From contig BMSW01000003.1 of NCBI GenBank assembly GCA_014649355.1, positions 310,001 to 374,000 of the forward strand: a stretch of 64,000 nucleotides of DNA. The letters run 5' to 3'. Under the pieces are notes generated by a model. That model was not told the origin of the DNA. It worked only from the letters and a program-made list of their open reading frames with translations, and made no database searches. Source of the stretch: Streptomyces althioticus. GTDB taxonomy: Bacteria > Actinomycetota > Actinomycetes > Streptomycetales > Streptomycetaceae. Of the stretch, positions 35,549 to 43,373 are shown piece by piece. A program made the position numbers and the translations under genes. The stretch's first letter is position 1. The number at the start of each line of letters is the position of its first letter.

Positions 35549-36265
35549 TCATACGTCCGTGACGCGGAGCCCCGCGTGCGCCTTGTAGCGGCGGTTGACC
35601 GAGATCAGGTTGGCGACCAGCGACTCCACCTGGTGGGCGTTGCGCAGCCGCCCGGCGAAGATGCCCCGCATACCGGGGATGCGCCCGGCCAGCGCCTGGA
35701 CGATCTCCACGTCGGCGCGGCCCTCGCCGAGCACCATCACGTCGGTGTCGATCTCCTCGATCTCCGGGTCCTGGAGCAGCACCGCCGACAGGTGGTGGAA
35801 CGCGGCGGTGACCCGGGAGTCCGGCAGCAGCGCGGCGGCCTGCTGGGCGGCGCTGCCCTCCTCCGGCTTCAGCGCGTACGCGCCCTGCTTGTCGAAGCCG
35901 AGCGGGTTGACGCAGTCCACGACGAGCTTGCCGGCCAGTTCCTCGCGGAGGGACTCGAGGGTCTTGCCGTGACCGTCCCACGGCACGGCGACGATCACGA
36001 CGTCGCTGCGCCGCGCGGTCTCGGCGTTGTCGGCGCCCTCGATGCCGTGCCCGAGCTCCTCGGCCGCGGCCTGCGCCCGCTCGGCCGCGCGGGAGCCGAT
36101 GATCACCTTCTGGCCGGCCTTGGCGAGCCGGTAGGCGAGGCCCTTGCCCTGCGGTCCGGTGCCGCCGAGCACGCCGACGACCAGGCCGGAGACGTCGGGC
36201 AGGTCCCAGGGGTCCTTGGCGGGGGCCTTCTTCGGGGGCTGCTGTGCGCTGTCGGTAGAGGTCAT
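35549..36265 (-). CDS. npdG: F420H2:NADP+ oxidoreductase (NPDG family)
   Basis: Exchanges hydride between coenzyme F420 and NADP. 238 residues, Rossmann fold: VVGVLGGTGPQGKGLAYRLAK binds NADP with the GSRAAERA recognition loop, then VVIVAVPWDGH, LVVDCVNPLGF, and AFHHLSAVLL, all in the order of the family. The N-terminal 25 residues (QQPPKKAPAKDPWDLPDVSG) are a variable tail. ATG 36265 has only a weak purine stretch. F420 chemistry is standard for actinobacteria, so the assignment fits the host. Confidence 0.88.
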   Translation of the reverse strand: MTSTDSAQQPPKKAPAKDPWDLPDVSGLVVGVLGGTGPQGKGLAYRLAKAGQKVIIGSRAAERAQAAAEELGHGIEGADNAETARRSDVVIVAVPWDGHGKTLESLREELAGKLVVDCVNPLGFDKQGAYALKPEEGSAAQQAAALLPDSRVTAAFHHLSAVLLQDPEIEEIDTDVMVLGEGRADVEIVQALAGRIPGMRGIFAGRLRNAHQVESLVANLISVNRRYKAHAGLRVTDV

Positions 36266-36419
36266 GGCCCCGACTCTACGGCGGAGGCCGCCACCGCACC
36301 GGCCGGGCCCGAGGCCCGTCACGCGGCACCCGCGGATGTCGGGCCGGTGTCCCCGGGTCGGGCGAACCCTGCCCGAACACGGGGACGCGGGTGTGCCGTT
36401 AGGGGCAGGATGCGGCGGC

Positions 36420-37022
36420 ATGGATGCCGTACGGGTCGCGCTGCTGAGGGAAGTGCTCGCGGGGACGGAGTGGCTGGGGGCGACCCGGCACTTCGCCGGG
36501 ACGCTGCGCGGGTCGGTGGTGTCGCACGGCGGCGGGCTGCTGCTGGTGGGCACGCCGGAGTACGAGCCGTGGCACCTGGCGGCGCACCTGGTGGACGAGG
36601 CGGCCTGGTCGGGCACCCCGGAGCTGGCCCCGACGCTGGTGCGGCACGACGCGCGTCCCACGGACCCGGCGCACCTGGCGGTGGGCCTCGGCCGGCTGGA
36701 GGCGGCGCGGCGGGGCGAGACGCTGCTGGTGGTGGCGCCCGGCGAGCCGCCCGCGGCGCTGCTGGAGCGCGTGTCGGACGCCCGCCGCGCAGGGGCGACG
36801 CTGTTGTCGCTGGGTCCGGAGGCGGGCGAGCTGCCGGCGCTGGCGCACGAGGTGCTGCCCGTGCCGGACGGCTCCGAGCTGGACCTGGACACCGTGCAGC
36901 ACCTGGTGAGCGCGGCGGCCGGGGAGAACGCGCTGCCCGCCCGCCGGGGCCGCCGTCGTCTCCGGGACCGGCTGTCCCGGCTGGCCGACCTGCTCACCGC
37001 CCCGCCGCCGACCCGCTGGTGA
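36420..37022 (+). CDS. Uncharacterised alpha/beta protein, weakly SIS-like
   Basis: 200 residues, not recognised with certainty. GGGLLLVGTPEYEPWHLAAHLV, then ETLLVVAPGEPPAALLERVS and AGATLLSLGPEAGELPALAHEVL alternate strands and helices as in a sugar-isomerase (SIS) domain, but the usual GxGxS site is absent. The last 35 residues are basic (RRGRRRLRDRLSRL). ATG 36420 follows GGGGCAGG. Converges on the 75-residue gene at 37032. Confidence 0.6.
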   Translation: MDAVRVALLREVLAGTEWLGATRHFAGTLRGSVVSHGGGLLLVGTPEYEPWHLAAHLVDEAAWSGTPELAPTLVRHDARPTDPAHLAVGLGRLEAARRGETLLVVAPGEPPAALLERVSDARRAGATLLSLGPEAGELPALAHEVLPVPDGSELDLDTVQHLVSAAAGENALPARRGRRRLRDRLSRLADLLTAPPPTRW

Positions 37023-37031
37023 CGCGGCGCC

Positions 37032-37259
37032 TCAGTCCGCGTCGCGGCCCTTGGACCCGTCGTGCCACGCGGGGTCGTTCTCCCACTGGAGGTTGCGCTC
37101 GCGGGCGGTCTCCATCGCGTGCTCCGCCTCGGCGCGGCTCGCGTACGGGCCGAAGCGGTCCTTGGCGGGGCACTCGGGCCCTTCCTCGACCTTCTTGTGC
37201 TCCAGGCAGTAGTACCACTCGCCGGGTTTGCCGGCCGTGCGCTTCTTGAACAGGGGCAT
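37032..37259 (-). CDS. Small conserved cytosolic protein, WYYCLEH motif
   Basis: 75 residues from ATG 37259, which has GAGGAG 7 nt upstream; an earlier start lacks one. The sequence PGEWYYCLEHKKVEEGPECP contains two Cys and one His, and the C-terminal half is an amphipathic helix (SRAEAEHAMETARERNLQWE) followed by DPAWHD. I know it as an SPOR-like or zinc-ribbon-like small protein common in Streptomyces, without a known role. Confidence 0.7.
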   Translation of the reverse strand: MPLFKKRTAGKPGEWYYCLEHKKVEEGPECPAKDRFGPYASRAEAEHAMETARERNLQWENDPAWHDGSKGRDAD

Positions 37260-37317
37260 GTCGGCTCCTCTCGCCACGGAAGATGGTCCCCCGTCGCCGC
37301 TGAATTAGACTCGCGGC

Positions 37318-38175
37318 ATGTCTGGCCAGTCACTCCTCGTACCGGGGAAGCTCTCCCCCACCCGCTCCGTGCCCGGGAACATCCGCCGTCCCGAGTACGT
37401 CGGCAAGCCCGCGCCGACCCCGTACACCGGGCCGGAGGTGCAGACGCCCGAGACGATCGAGGCGATGCGGCTCGCGGGCCGGATCGCGGCCCGCGCGATG
37501 GAGGAGGCCGCGAAGCTCATCGCGCCGGGCGTGACGACGGACGAGCTGGACAAGGTGGCGCACGCGTACATGTGCGACCACGGCGCCTACCCGTCGACGC
37601 TCGGCTACCGCGGCTTCCCCAAGTCGCTGTGCACCAGCGTCAACGAGGTCATCTGCCACGGCATCCCGGACTCGACGGTGCTGCGCGACGGCGACATCGT
37701 CAACCTGGACGTGACCGCGTACATCGGCGGGGTGCACGGCGACAACAACGCCACGTACCTGGTCGGCGACGTGGACGAGGAGAGCCGCCTGCTGGTGGAG
37801 CGCACCCGCGAGGCGCTGAACCGTGCGATCAAGGCGGTGAGGCCGGGCCGCCAGATCAACATCATCGGCCGGGTGATCGAGTCGTACGCGAAGCGGTTCG
37901 GCTACGGGGTGGTGCGTGACTTCACCGGTCACGGCATCAACTCGTCGTTCCACTCGGGCCTGATCGTCCCGCACTACGACAGCCCGCACGCGACGACGGT
38001 CATGCAGCCGGGGATGACCTTCACCATCGAGCCGATGCTGACGCTCGGCACCCACGAGTACGACATGTGGGACGACGGCTGGACGGTCGTGACGAAGGAC
38101 CGCAAGCGCACGGCGCAGTTCGAGCACACGCTGGTGGTCACGGACACCGGGGCGGACATCCTGACCCTGCCGTGA
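37318..38175 (+). CDS. map: Type I methionine aminopeptidase
   Basis: Removes the initiator Met from new proteins. 285 residues. Metal ligands of the pita-bread fold are in place: [16 protein letters not shown] (two Asp), DFTGHGIN (His), FTIEPML (Glu), AQFEHTLVV (Glu). A 45-residue N-terminal extension precedes the catalytic domain, as in the actinobacterial MapA/MapB class. TAGACT lies 6 nt before the ATG, so translation probably starts on a leaderless mRNA. Confidence 0.94.
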   Translation: MSGQSLLVPGKLSPTRSVPGNIRRPEYVGKPAPTPYTGPEVQTPETIEAMRLAGRIAARAMEEAAKLIAPGVTTDELDKVAHAYMCDHGAYPSTLGYRGFPKSLCTSVNEVICHGIPDSTVLRDGDIVNLDVTAYIGGVHGDNNATYLVGDVDEESRLLVERTREALNRAIKAVRPGRQINIIGRVIESYAKRFGYGVVRDFTGHGINSSFHSGLIVPHYDSPHATTVMQPGMTFTIEPMLTLGTHEYDMWDDGWTVVTKDRKRTAQFEHTLVVTDTGADILTLP

Positions 38176-38203
38176 CGTCCGGCGCGGCCGCGCCACGCCT
38201 TCG

Positions 38204-38234
38204 AGGGCCCGCCTCCTCCGGGAGCGCGGGCCCT
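38204..38234 (+). terminator. Terminator of map
   Basis: 9-bp stem AGGGCCCGC (38204-38212) / GCGGGCCCT (38226-38234), 13-nt loop, followed by TCTCGT, 29 nt after the map stop. Confidence 0.65.
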
Positions 38235-38303
38235 TCTCGTGCCTCACGCCGTTTGCCCGGCGCACGGGCGGGGGAAGTTCCCGACAACCTGTCGGCAAGA
38301 TAT

Positions 38304-38326
38304 TGACTTAGGTAAGCCTAACCATA
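38304..38326 (+). promoter_or_regulatory. Iron box over the hmuO promoter
   Basis: TTGACT (38304-38309), a good -35 hexamer, runs into TTAGGTAAGCCTAACC (38308-38323), which matches 15 of 19 positions of the IdeR/DmdR/DtxR consensus (TTAGGTTAGGCTAACCTAA) when extended to 38326. The site is 12 nt before the hmuO start codon. Confidence 0.85.
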
Positions 38327-38338
38327 GAAGATCGGCAC

Positions 38339-38986
38339 ATGGACTCCTTCTCGACCCTGATCCGTACCGCCTCCCACGAGCAGCACGTGAAGGCGGAGAC
38401 CTCGACCTTCATGACCGACCTGCTGGGCGGACGGCTGGGCGTGGACGCCTACGCGCGCTACACCGAGCAGCTGTGGTTCGTGTACGAGGCACTGGAGTCC
38501 GGCGCGCCGGACCTGGCGTCGGACCGGGTGGCGGGCCCGTTCATTCGCCCGGAGCTGTTCCGGCTCGCCGCCCTGGAGCGGGATCTGGAGCACCTGCGCG
38601 GCCCGGAGTGGCGCTCGACCCTGACCGCCCTGCCCGCGACGCGGGTCTACGCGGACCGGGTGGCGACCGTGGCCCGGGAGTGGCCGGCGGGGTACGTCGC
38701 GCACCACTACACCCGTTACCTGGGCGACCTCTCGGGCGGTCAGATCATCCGCGACAAGGCGGAGCGGACCTGGGGCTTCGCGAAGAAGGGCGACGGAGTC
38801 CGCTTCTACGTCTTCGAGGGGATCTCCAACCCGGCCGCGTTCAAACGGGAGTACCGCGCGCTGCTGGACGGGGTGGCGGTGGACGACCTGGAGAAGCAGC
38901 GCGTCGTGGCCGAGTGCAAGCGGGCGTTCTCGCTGAACTCGGACGTGTTCCGCGCACTGGGCGAGGAGTTCCCGCTGTCGGCGTGA
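38339..38986 (+). CDS. hmuO: Biliverdin-producing heme oxygenase
   Basis: Cleaves heme to biliverdin, CO and iron in the cytoplasm. 215 residues. Proximal heme ligand His16 in EQHVKAE, distal helix YLGDLSGGQII, and RFYVFEGI further on match the C. diphtheriae HmuO family. Repressed by iron, to judge by the iron box over its promoter; a second iron box controls the heme importer region at 46 kb, so uptake and breakdown respond together. Confidence 0.93.
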   Translation: MDSFSTLIRTASHEQHVKAETSTFMTDLLGGRLGVDAYARYTEQLWFVYEALESGAPDLASDRVAGPFIRPELFRLAALERDLEHLRGPEWRSTLTALPATRVYADRVATVAREWPAGYVAHHYTRYLGDLSGGQIIRDKAERTWGFAKKGDGVRFYVFEGISNPAAFKREYRALLDGVAVDDLEKQRVVAECKRAFSLNSDVFRALGEEFPLSA

Positions 38987-39002
38987 GCCGGCCTTCCGCA
39001 CA

Positions 39003-39037
39003 CGCACGGGCGGCACCTCGACGGCGCCGCCCGTGCG
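39003..39037. terminator. Bidirectional terminator between hmuO and the PhzF-like gene
   Basis: Perfect 12-bp inverted repeat CGCACGGGCGGC (39003-39014) / GCCGCCCGTGCG (39026-39037), 11-nt loop, between convergent genes. Confidence 0.75.
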
Positions 39038-39046
39038 CCGTGCCGG

Positions 39047-39691
39047 TCAGCGTTCCAGGTGGACCCGGCCGCCGACCTCCGTCCAGCCCTCCGGCTGCGG
39101 CGCCGTGAGAATCTGGGAGCCGGTGCCCTGGGTGATGTTCAGGGCGCGCCCCAGCCGGTCGGTGAGCAGCAGCGCCGCGGCGCCCGTCGCCTCGTCCTCG
39201 TCGATGCCGTCGTCCCGGCCGGGAAAGGCGCGGGCGCGGATCCGCCCGGCCGGCTCGTCCAGCCAGGCCCAGGCGTAGATCCACTCGCCCTTCGGGGGCA
39301 CGGGCAGCTCGTCCACCTCGGCGGCGGTGGCGTACTGCCGCAGGGTGCGCGGCGGCACCCACTCCGCGCGCGCCTCGATCCAGCAGAACTCCCCGTCCTG
39401 CCGGGCGCCCACGACCCCGGCGGGCGTGACGAGTTCGGGCACGTCGAGCAGCCAGGCGGTGCCGACGCAGGGGTGGCCCGCGAAGGGCAGGCGGGTGGTG
39501 GGGGTGTAGATGTCGATCACCCCGCGCTCGGGGTCGTCGACGAACACGGTCTCGCTGAAGCCGAGTTTGGCGGCGAACTCCTGGCGCTCGTCCGGTCCGG
39601 GCAGCACCGAGCCGTCCCGGACGACGCCCAGTTCGTTGCCGTATCCGCCGTGTGGGCCGCAGAAGACACGCAGCACGTCGTAAGCAGTCAC
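39047..39691 (-). CDS. PhzF-family isomerase/epimerase-like protein, short form
   Basis: 214 residues from GTG 39691 (MTAYDVLRVFCGPHGG). PhzF landmarks: GNELGVVRDG (family GNPAAVV), KLGFSETVFVDD with the catalytic Glu, RLPFAGHPCVGTAWLL, and DEDEATGAAALLL with the second active-site Asp/Glu. It is 60-80 residues shorter than most members (260-300), mainly in the N-terminal half between domains. Substrate unknown. The ribosome site is weak, and the start is uncertain by several codons. Confidence 0.8.
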   Translation of the reverse strand: MTAYDVLRVFCGPHGGYGNELGVVRDGSVLPGPDERQEFAAKLGFSETVFVDDPERGVIDIYTPTTRLPFAGHPCVGTAWLLDVPELVTPAGVVGARQDGEFCWIEARAEWVPPRTLRQYATAAEVDELPVPPKGEWIYAWAWLDEPAGRIRARAFPGRDDGIDEDEATGAAALLLTDRLGRALNITQGTGSQILTAPQPEGWTEVGGRVHLER

Positions 39692-40019
39692 GGGGGCATT
39701 GAAGCACCCGGGGCGGGTCCCCAGAACCGGCGGCCGTGCGTCTCGTTGCCGTAACGAACTGATCAACTTTGCTGAAGCAATACGCAAACGAATGACCGAA
39801 AAGAGTCGGGACGAAAGCGCGCGCTCACGGCAAAGCCCCCTTCGGACATGTCCAGGACTTGTACGAATTGGGCAAAGTTCCAGGTCACGAGCGCCACCCC
39901 GAGAGGGACGCGATTCCACCTTCCTTGCGCGAATCGACTGTTACCGTGCGGCACGTTTGCGGGCTCAAAGAGCCCGCTCATCTGTAAACACCCGGTTCAG
40001 CCATGAGGAGGTGGCGCGT
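39692..40019. other. Leader region of the sodium:solute symporter gene
   Basis: 328 nt, less GC-rich than its surroundings, without a gene. A tight hairpin GCGGGCTC-AAA-GAGCCCGC (39959-39977) sits 30 nt before the AGGAGG ribosome site, and could be a protective 5' hairpin or attenuator. GTTACCG at 39950 is a possible -10. I see no recognisable riboswitch. Confidence 0.45.
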
Positions 40020-41729
40020 GTGGAGGGACTGGAGACAGCCCGCTTCAGCGCACTCGTGGTCGTGGGTCTGCTGGTCCTGTTCTACGGAGGGACCTTCCTG
40101 ATCTCGGCCCGCATCGGCAAGAAGGAAGAGAACGCCGACGGTTACATGACCGCCGGCAACAACATCGGCTTCGGCATATCCGCCGCCAGCATGACGGCGA
40201 CCTGGATCTGGGCGTCGTCGATGTACGCGTCCGCGACCTCGGGGTACACCTACGGCATCTCCGGCCCGATCCACTACGGGCTGTGGGGCGCGCTGATGAT
40301 TCTCTTCATCTACCCCTTCGGCAAGCGGATCCGGCAGGTGGCCCCGAAGGCGCACACCCTCGCCGAGGTCATGTACGCCCGGCACGGCCGCTCCAGCCAG
40401 CTGATGCTCGCCGGTTCGAACATCGTGGGCAGCCTCATCAGCCTGATGTCGAACTTCATCGCCGGCGGTGTGCTGATCTCGATGCTGTCGCCGTTCACCT
40501 TCACCCAGGGCGTCTTCGCCGTCGCGGCGGGCGTGCTGCTCTACACCCTGTGGTCCGGCTTCCGCGCCTCCGTGCTCACCGACTTCGTGCAGGTCGTCGC
40601 GATGCTCGGCGCGGTCGCCGTCATCGTCCCGGTCATCTTCTTCGCGGCCGGCTTCCCGGCCGCCTTCGAGACCGGCGCCGAGCGGCTCACCCCCGAGCAG
40701 GGCGACTTCTTCTCCAGCACCGCCTTCATGGAGCAGGGCGCCCCGTACATCGCGGCCGTGCTCGCCTACGCGATCGGCAACCAGACCATCGCCCAGCGGC
40801 TGTTCGCCGTGCGGCAGGACCTGATCAAGCCGACCTTCGTCACCGCGACCGTCGGCTACGGCGCGATGGTCATCGGCGTCGGCATGCTGGGCGTGCTCGC
40901 CCTGTACCTCGGCTACGAGCCCACCGGCGGCGACGTCAACAACATCATCCCGGGCATGGCGGCCGAGTATCTGCCGCCCGTGCTGCTGGCGTTGTTCTTC
41001 ATCATGATCGTCGGCGCGCTCTCCTCCACCGCCGACTCCGACCTCGCCGCCCTCTCGTCGATCATGATGGCCGACGTCTACGGCCAGAACGTGGCCGGCA
41101 AGGAGAAGGCGAACCCGCGCACGATGCTGCTGGTCGGCCGGATCACCATGGTGCTGGCGACCGCGACGGCCGTGGCGTTCGCCAGTCTGCAGCTGAACAT
41201 CCTCGATCTGCTGGTGTTCGTGGGCGCGCTGTGGGGCGCCCTGGTCTTCCCGGTGCTCGCCAGCTTCTACTGGGACAAGGTCAGCGGGAAGGCGTTCACC
41301 ACCTCGGTGCTCGCGGCGCTCGCGGTGTTCCTGCCGGTGCGCTTCTCCTGGATCCCCGTGGACGGCGCCTTCGGCATCGTCGTGGACGTGCTGGCGGTGC
41401 TCGGTGTCGGCGTCGTGCTCGGCCTGATGGTGTTCGGCTTCTTCGGCGTCCGCGCGGCGAAGGTGGTCGGCGTGGCGGCGGTCGTGGTGTCGGCGCCGTT
41501 CGCCGTGGGCTCGCTGCACGAGTACGCCACCCTGTCCGGCTCGCTGGTGGCCTACTCGGTGTCCACCGTCGTCTGCTGGGCGATGAGCGTGCGCCGCCGT
41601 GAGGGCTTCGACTTCTCCCTCATCGCCCGCCGCACCGGCGACTTCGACCAGGGCCCGAAGGCCACGGAGGCCCCGGCGCCGCCGGACGCGCCGGACGCCC
41701 CGGAACCCGCCGGCACCACCCACCCGTGA
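40020..41729 (+). CDS. Sodium:solute symporter (SSS family)
   Basis: 569 residues with about 13 to 14 hydrophobic segments. The N-terminal half has the SSS pattern NADGYMTAGNNIGFGISAAS, then SMYASATSGYTYGISGPIHY, ANKR-type loop GKRIRQVAPKAHTLAEVM, and SSTADSDLAALSSIMMADVY for the second sodium-site helix. It most resembles the Dur3-like (urea/polyamine) branch, but substrate assignment is not safe. GTG 40020 follows GAGGAGG. A 43-residue one-span protein is encoded 16 nt downstream. Confidence 0.88.
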   Translation: MEGLETARFSALVVVGLLVLFYGGTFLISARIGKKEENADGYMTAGNNIGFGISAASMTATWIWASSMYASATSGYTYGISGPIHYGLWGALMILFIYPFGKRIRQVAPKAHTLAEVMYARHGRSSQLMLAGSNIVGSLISLMSNFIAGGVLISMLSPFTFTQGVFAVAAGVLLYTLWSGFRASVLTDFVQVVAMLGAVAVIVPVIFFAAGFPAAFETGAERLTPEQGDFFSSTAFMEQGAPYIAAVLAYAIGNQTIAQRLFAVRQDLIKPTFVTATVGYGAMVIGVGMLGVLALYLGYEPTGGDVNNIIPGMAAEYLPPVLLALFFIMIVGALSSTADSDLAALSSIMMADVYGQNVAGKEKANPRTMLLVGRITMVLATATAVAFASLQLNILDLLVFVGALWGALVFPVLASFYWDKVSGKAFTTSVLAALAVFLPVRFSWIPVDGAFGIVVDVLAVLGVGVVLGLMVFGFFGVRAAKVVGVAAVVVSAPFAVGSLHEYATLSGSLVAYSVSTVVCWAMSVRRREGFDFSLIARRTGDFDQGPKATEAPAPPDAPDAPEPAGTTHP

Positions 41730-41745
41730 CCCCCGAGGAGGCACC

Positions 41746-41877
41746 GTGTCCACCGCAGCGCTCACCGCGTACGTCCTGATGTGGCCCGTGCTCGTGGCCG
41801 TCGTGCTGTTCGTCATCTGCCGCGGCTTCTTCCGCGAGTGGGCGGAGGCCCGCCGCAAGGGCGAGGACCTGATCTGA
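41746..41877 (+). CDS. 43-residue single-span partner of the symporter (symporter small accessory protein type)
   Basis: GTG 41746 follows GAGGAG by 5-6 nt and gives MSTAALTAYVLMWPVLVAV, then VLFVICRGFFREWAEARRKG and a short end (EDLI). It is one membrane helix of about 20 residues with a positively charged cytoplasmic tail. The spacing of 16 nt from the symporter stop and the shared terminator downstream indicate one operon. Small one-helix accessory proteins are known beside SSS symporters in many bacteria; here the function as a subunit or stability factor is inferred. Confidence 0.75.
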   Translation: MSTAALTAYVLMWPVLVAVVLFVICRGFFREWAEARRKGEDLI

Positions 41878-41888
41878 CGCACCGTTCC

Positions 41889-41934
41889 GACGGGCCGTGG
41901 GGAGAAGAGACGTCTCTTCTCCCCACGGCCCGTC
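41889..41934 (+). terminator. 46-bp perfect palindrome terminator of the symporter operon
   Basis: From GACGGGCCGTGG at 41889 to its mirror at 41934 every base pairs around a central ACGT (GAGACGTCTC). It begins 11 nt after the small gene's stop. As RNA it makes a hairpin of about 21 bp with a minimal loop. Confidence 0.85.
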
Positions 41935-42130
41935 TCGGGGTCGAGGGCCGGGGAAGTCCCCTACAAGGCAGGCACGTTGATGAGGGGCGCGTCAGGGGCG
42001 GGCCTCGTCACCGCGTACGATCCCGGCGCCGTCCTTGATCACCAGGATGGTCCCCGTCCGCAGCACCCACCGCCGCGATCGGATCCCTTCCATGACCTCA
42101 GGCACCACCGCCTGAGCCCGCGCCACGGCC

Positions 42131-43252
42131 GTGTCCGCCCTGCTGGCCTCGTCCCTGCTGCTCGTCCCCCTCGCCGGGACGGCCGCCGCCCACCCCGCTC
42201 GGGTCTCCCCCGCGGTCTCCGCTCCGGACGCCGCCGGGTTCGACGCGACCCCGCTGGAGCGGGCGCTCGCCGAGGTCCCCGACGGGGACGTCTCCGCGGC
42301 GCTGATCCGGGTCGGCGGCAAGGGCAGGTGGTCGGGCAGCGCGGGCGTCCGGGACCTGCGCACGGGGGCGCCCGCGCTGTCGCACGCGCGCTTCCGGGCC
42401 GGCTCCACGACCAAGGTGGTGACCGCGGCGGTCGTGCTCCAGCTCGTCGCGGAGAAGCGCGTCGGCCTCGACGCGCCCGTCAGCCGCTATCTTCCGGACC
42501 TGCTCCCGCCCTCCTTCACCGAGCCCCCGACCGTGCGTCAGCTGCTCACCTACACCAGCGGGCTGCGCCCCGGCGCGAGCCTCGGCTCGACGACCGAGGA
42601 GATGTACGCGCACCGGTTCGAGACGCTCACCCCGGACGAGGTGGTGGCCGCGTCCGTCGCCCAGGGCCCGGCGCACGACCCGGGCGACCATCAGGTGTAC
42701 GGGAACATCCACTACACCGTGCTCGGCATGCTGATCGAGAAGGTGACCGGCGACAGCTACGAACACCAGGCGGCCGTACGGGTCTTCCGGCCCCTCGGCA
42801 TGCGGCACACCGGCTTCCCCGGAGGTCCCGACCCCCGCATCCACGGCCCGCACAACCGGGCCTACACCGACATCGGCGCCCGGACCACCGATGTCACCGA
42901 GTGGAACATGTCCGACCGGTGGGCCGCCGGGGACATGATCTCCACCACCGCCGACCTGGAGCGTCTGGTGTTCGGCGTGTTCGGCGGCAAGGTCGTCCCG
43001 CCGTCCCTGCTGGACCAGATGCTCACCGTGCCCGACGTCGACGGTGCCACCTACGGGATGGCCCTCGAACGGTTCGTGATCGACGGGCGCGAGATCTGGG
43101 GCAAGACCGGCTCCCGCCCCGGCTACCACACGGTGCTGGGCGCCACCCGGGACCTGTCCCGCACGGTGGTCTACTCGGTCAACGCCAAGAGCGCCCGCGA
43201 GGACGGCTTGCCGCTCGTCCAGCGCTTCGCCCTGCCGGCGTTCGCGAGTTAG
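42131..43252 (+). CDS. Secreted serine hydrolase of the class C beta-lactamase/DD-carboxypeptidase fold, signal peptide n-region broken
   Basis: 373 residues from GTG 42131. Active-site motifs: SxxK as S92-TTK (FRAGSTTKVVTAA), YxN as YGN (HQVYGNIHYTVLG), and KTG in IWGKTGSRPGYHT. It resembles Streptomyces R61-type D-Ala-D-Ala peptidases and esterases. From the GTG the signal peptide is MSALLASSLLLVPLAGTAAA with no basic n-region and no ribosome site. An in-frame ATG at 42092 would supply MTSGTTA, then TGA (42113-42115), then ARATAVSALL: replacing that one stop by a sense codon would restore a normal signal peptide. So the gene may be damaged at its start or be poorly translated from GTG. Confidence 0.8.
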   Translation: MSALLASSLLLVPLAGTAAAHPARVSPAVSAPDAAGFDATPLERALAEVPDGDVSAALIRVGGKGRWSGSAGVRDLRTGAPALSHARFRAGSTTKVVTAAVVLQLVAEKRVGLDAPVSRYLPDLLPPSFTEPPTVRQLLTYTSGLRPGASLGSTTEEMYAHRFETLTPDEVVAASVAQGPAHDPGDHQVYGNIHYTVLGMLIEKVTGDSYEHQAAVRVFRPLGMRHTGFPGGPDPRIHGPHNRAYTDIGARTTDVTEWNMSDRWAAGDMISTTADLERLVFGVFGGKVVPPSLLDQMLTVPDVDGATYGMALERFVIDGREIWGKTGSRPGYHTVLGATRDLSRTVVYSVNAKSAREDGLPLVQRFALPAFAS

Positions 43253-43278
43253 GCGGCGGCTCGGCACCCTGCCCTGCC

Positions 43279-43329
43279 GTTCGCGCAGTCCCCCCGTGCC
43301 CCCGAAGGGGCGCGGGGAACTGCGCGAAC
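43279..43329. terminator. Bidirectional terminator made by a dispersed GC repeat
   Basis: GTTCGCGCAGT (43279-43289) pairs with ACTGCGCGAAC (43319-43329), extended inward by CCCC/GGGG (43291-43294 with 43314-43317). Lies between convergent genes and belongs to the AAGGGGCGCGGGG repeat family also seen at 3.7 and 48.6 kb. Confidence 0.75.
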
Positions 43330-43373
43330 CTGGGAGTCGGACGCGGCGCTTCCCACGGACGCCGAAACCGGGC

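Noticed and set aside
39692..40019. Riboswitch in the symporter leader
   Set aside because: One small hairpin only; no conserved core of any riboswitch class that I recognise.
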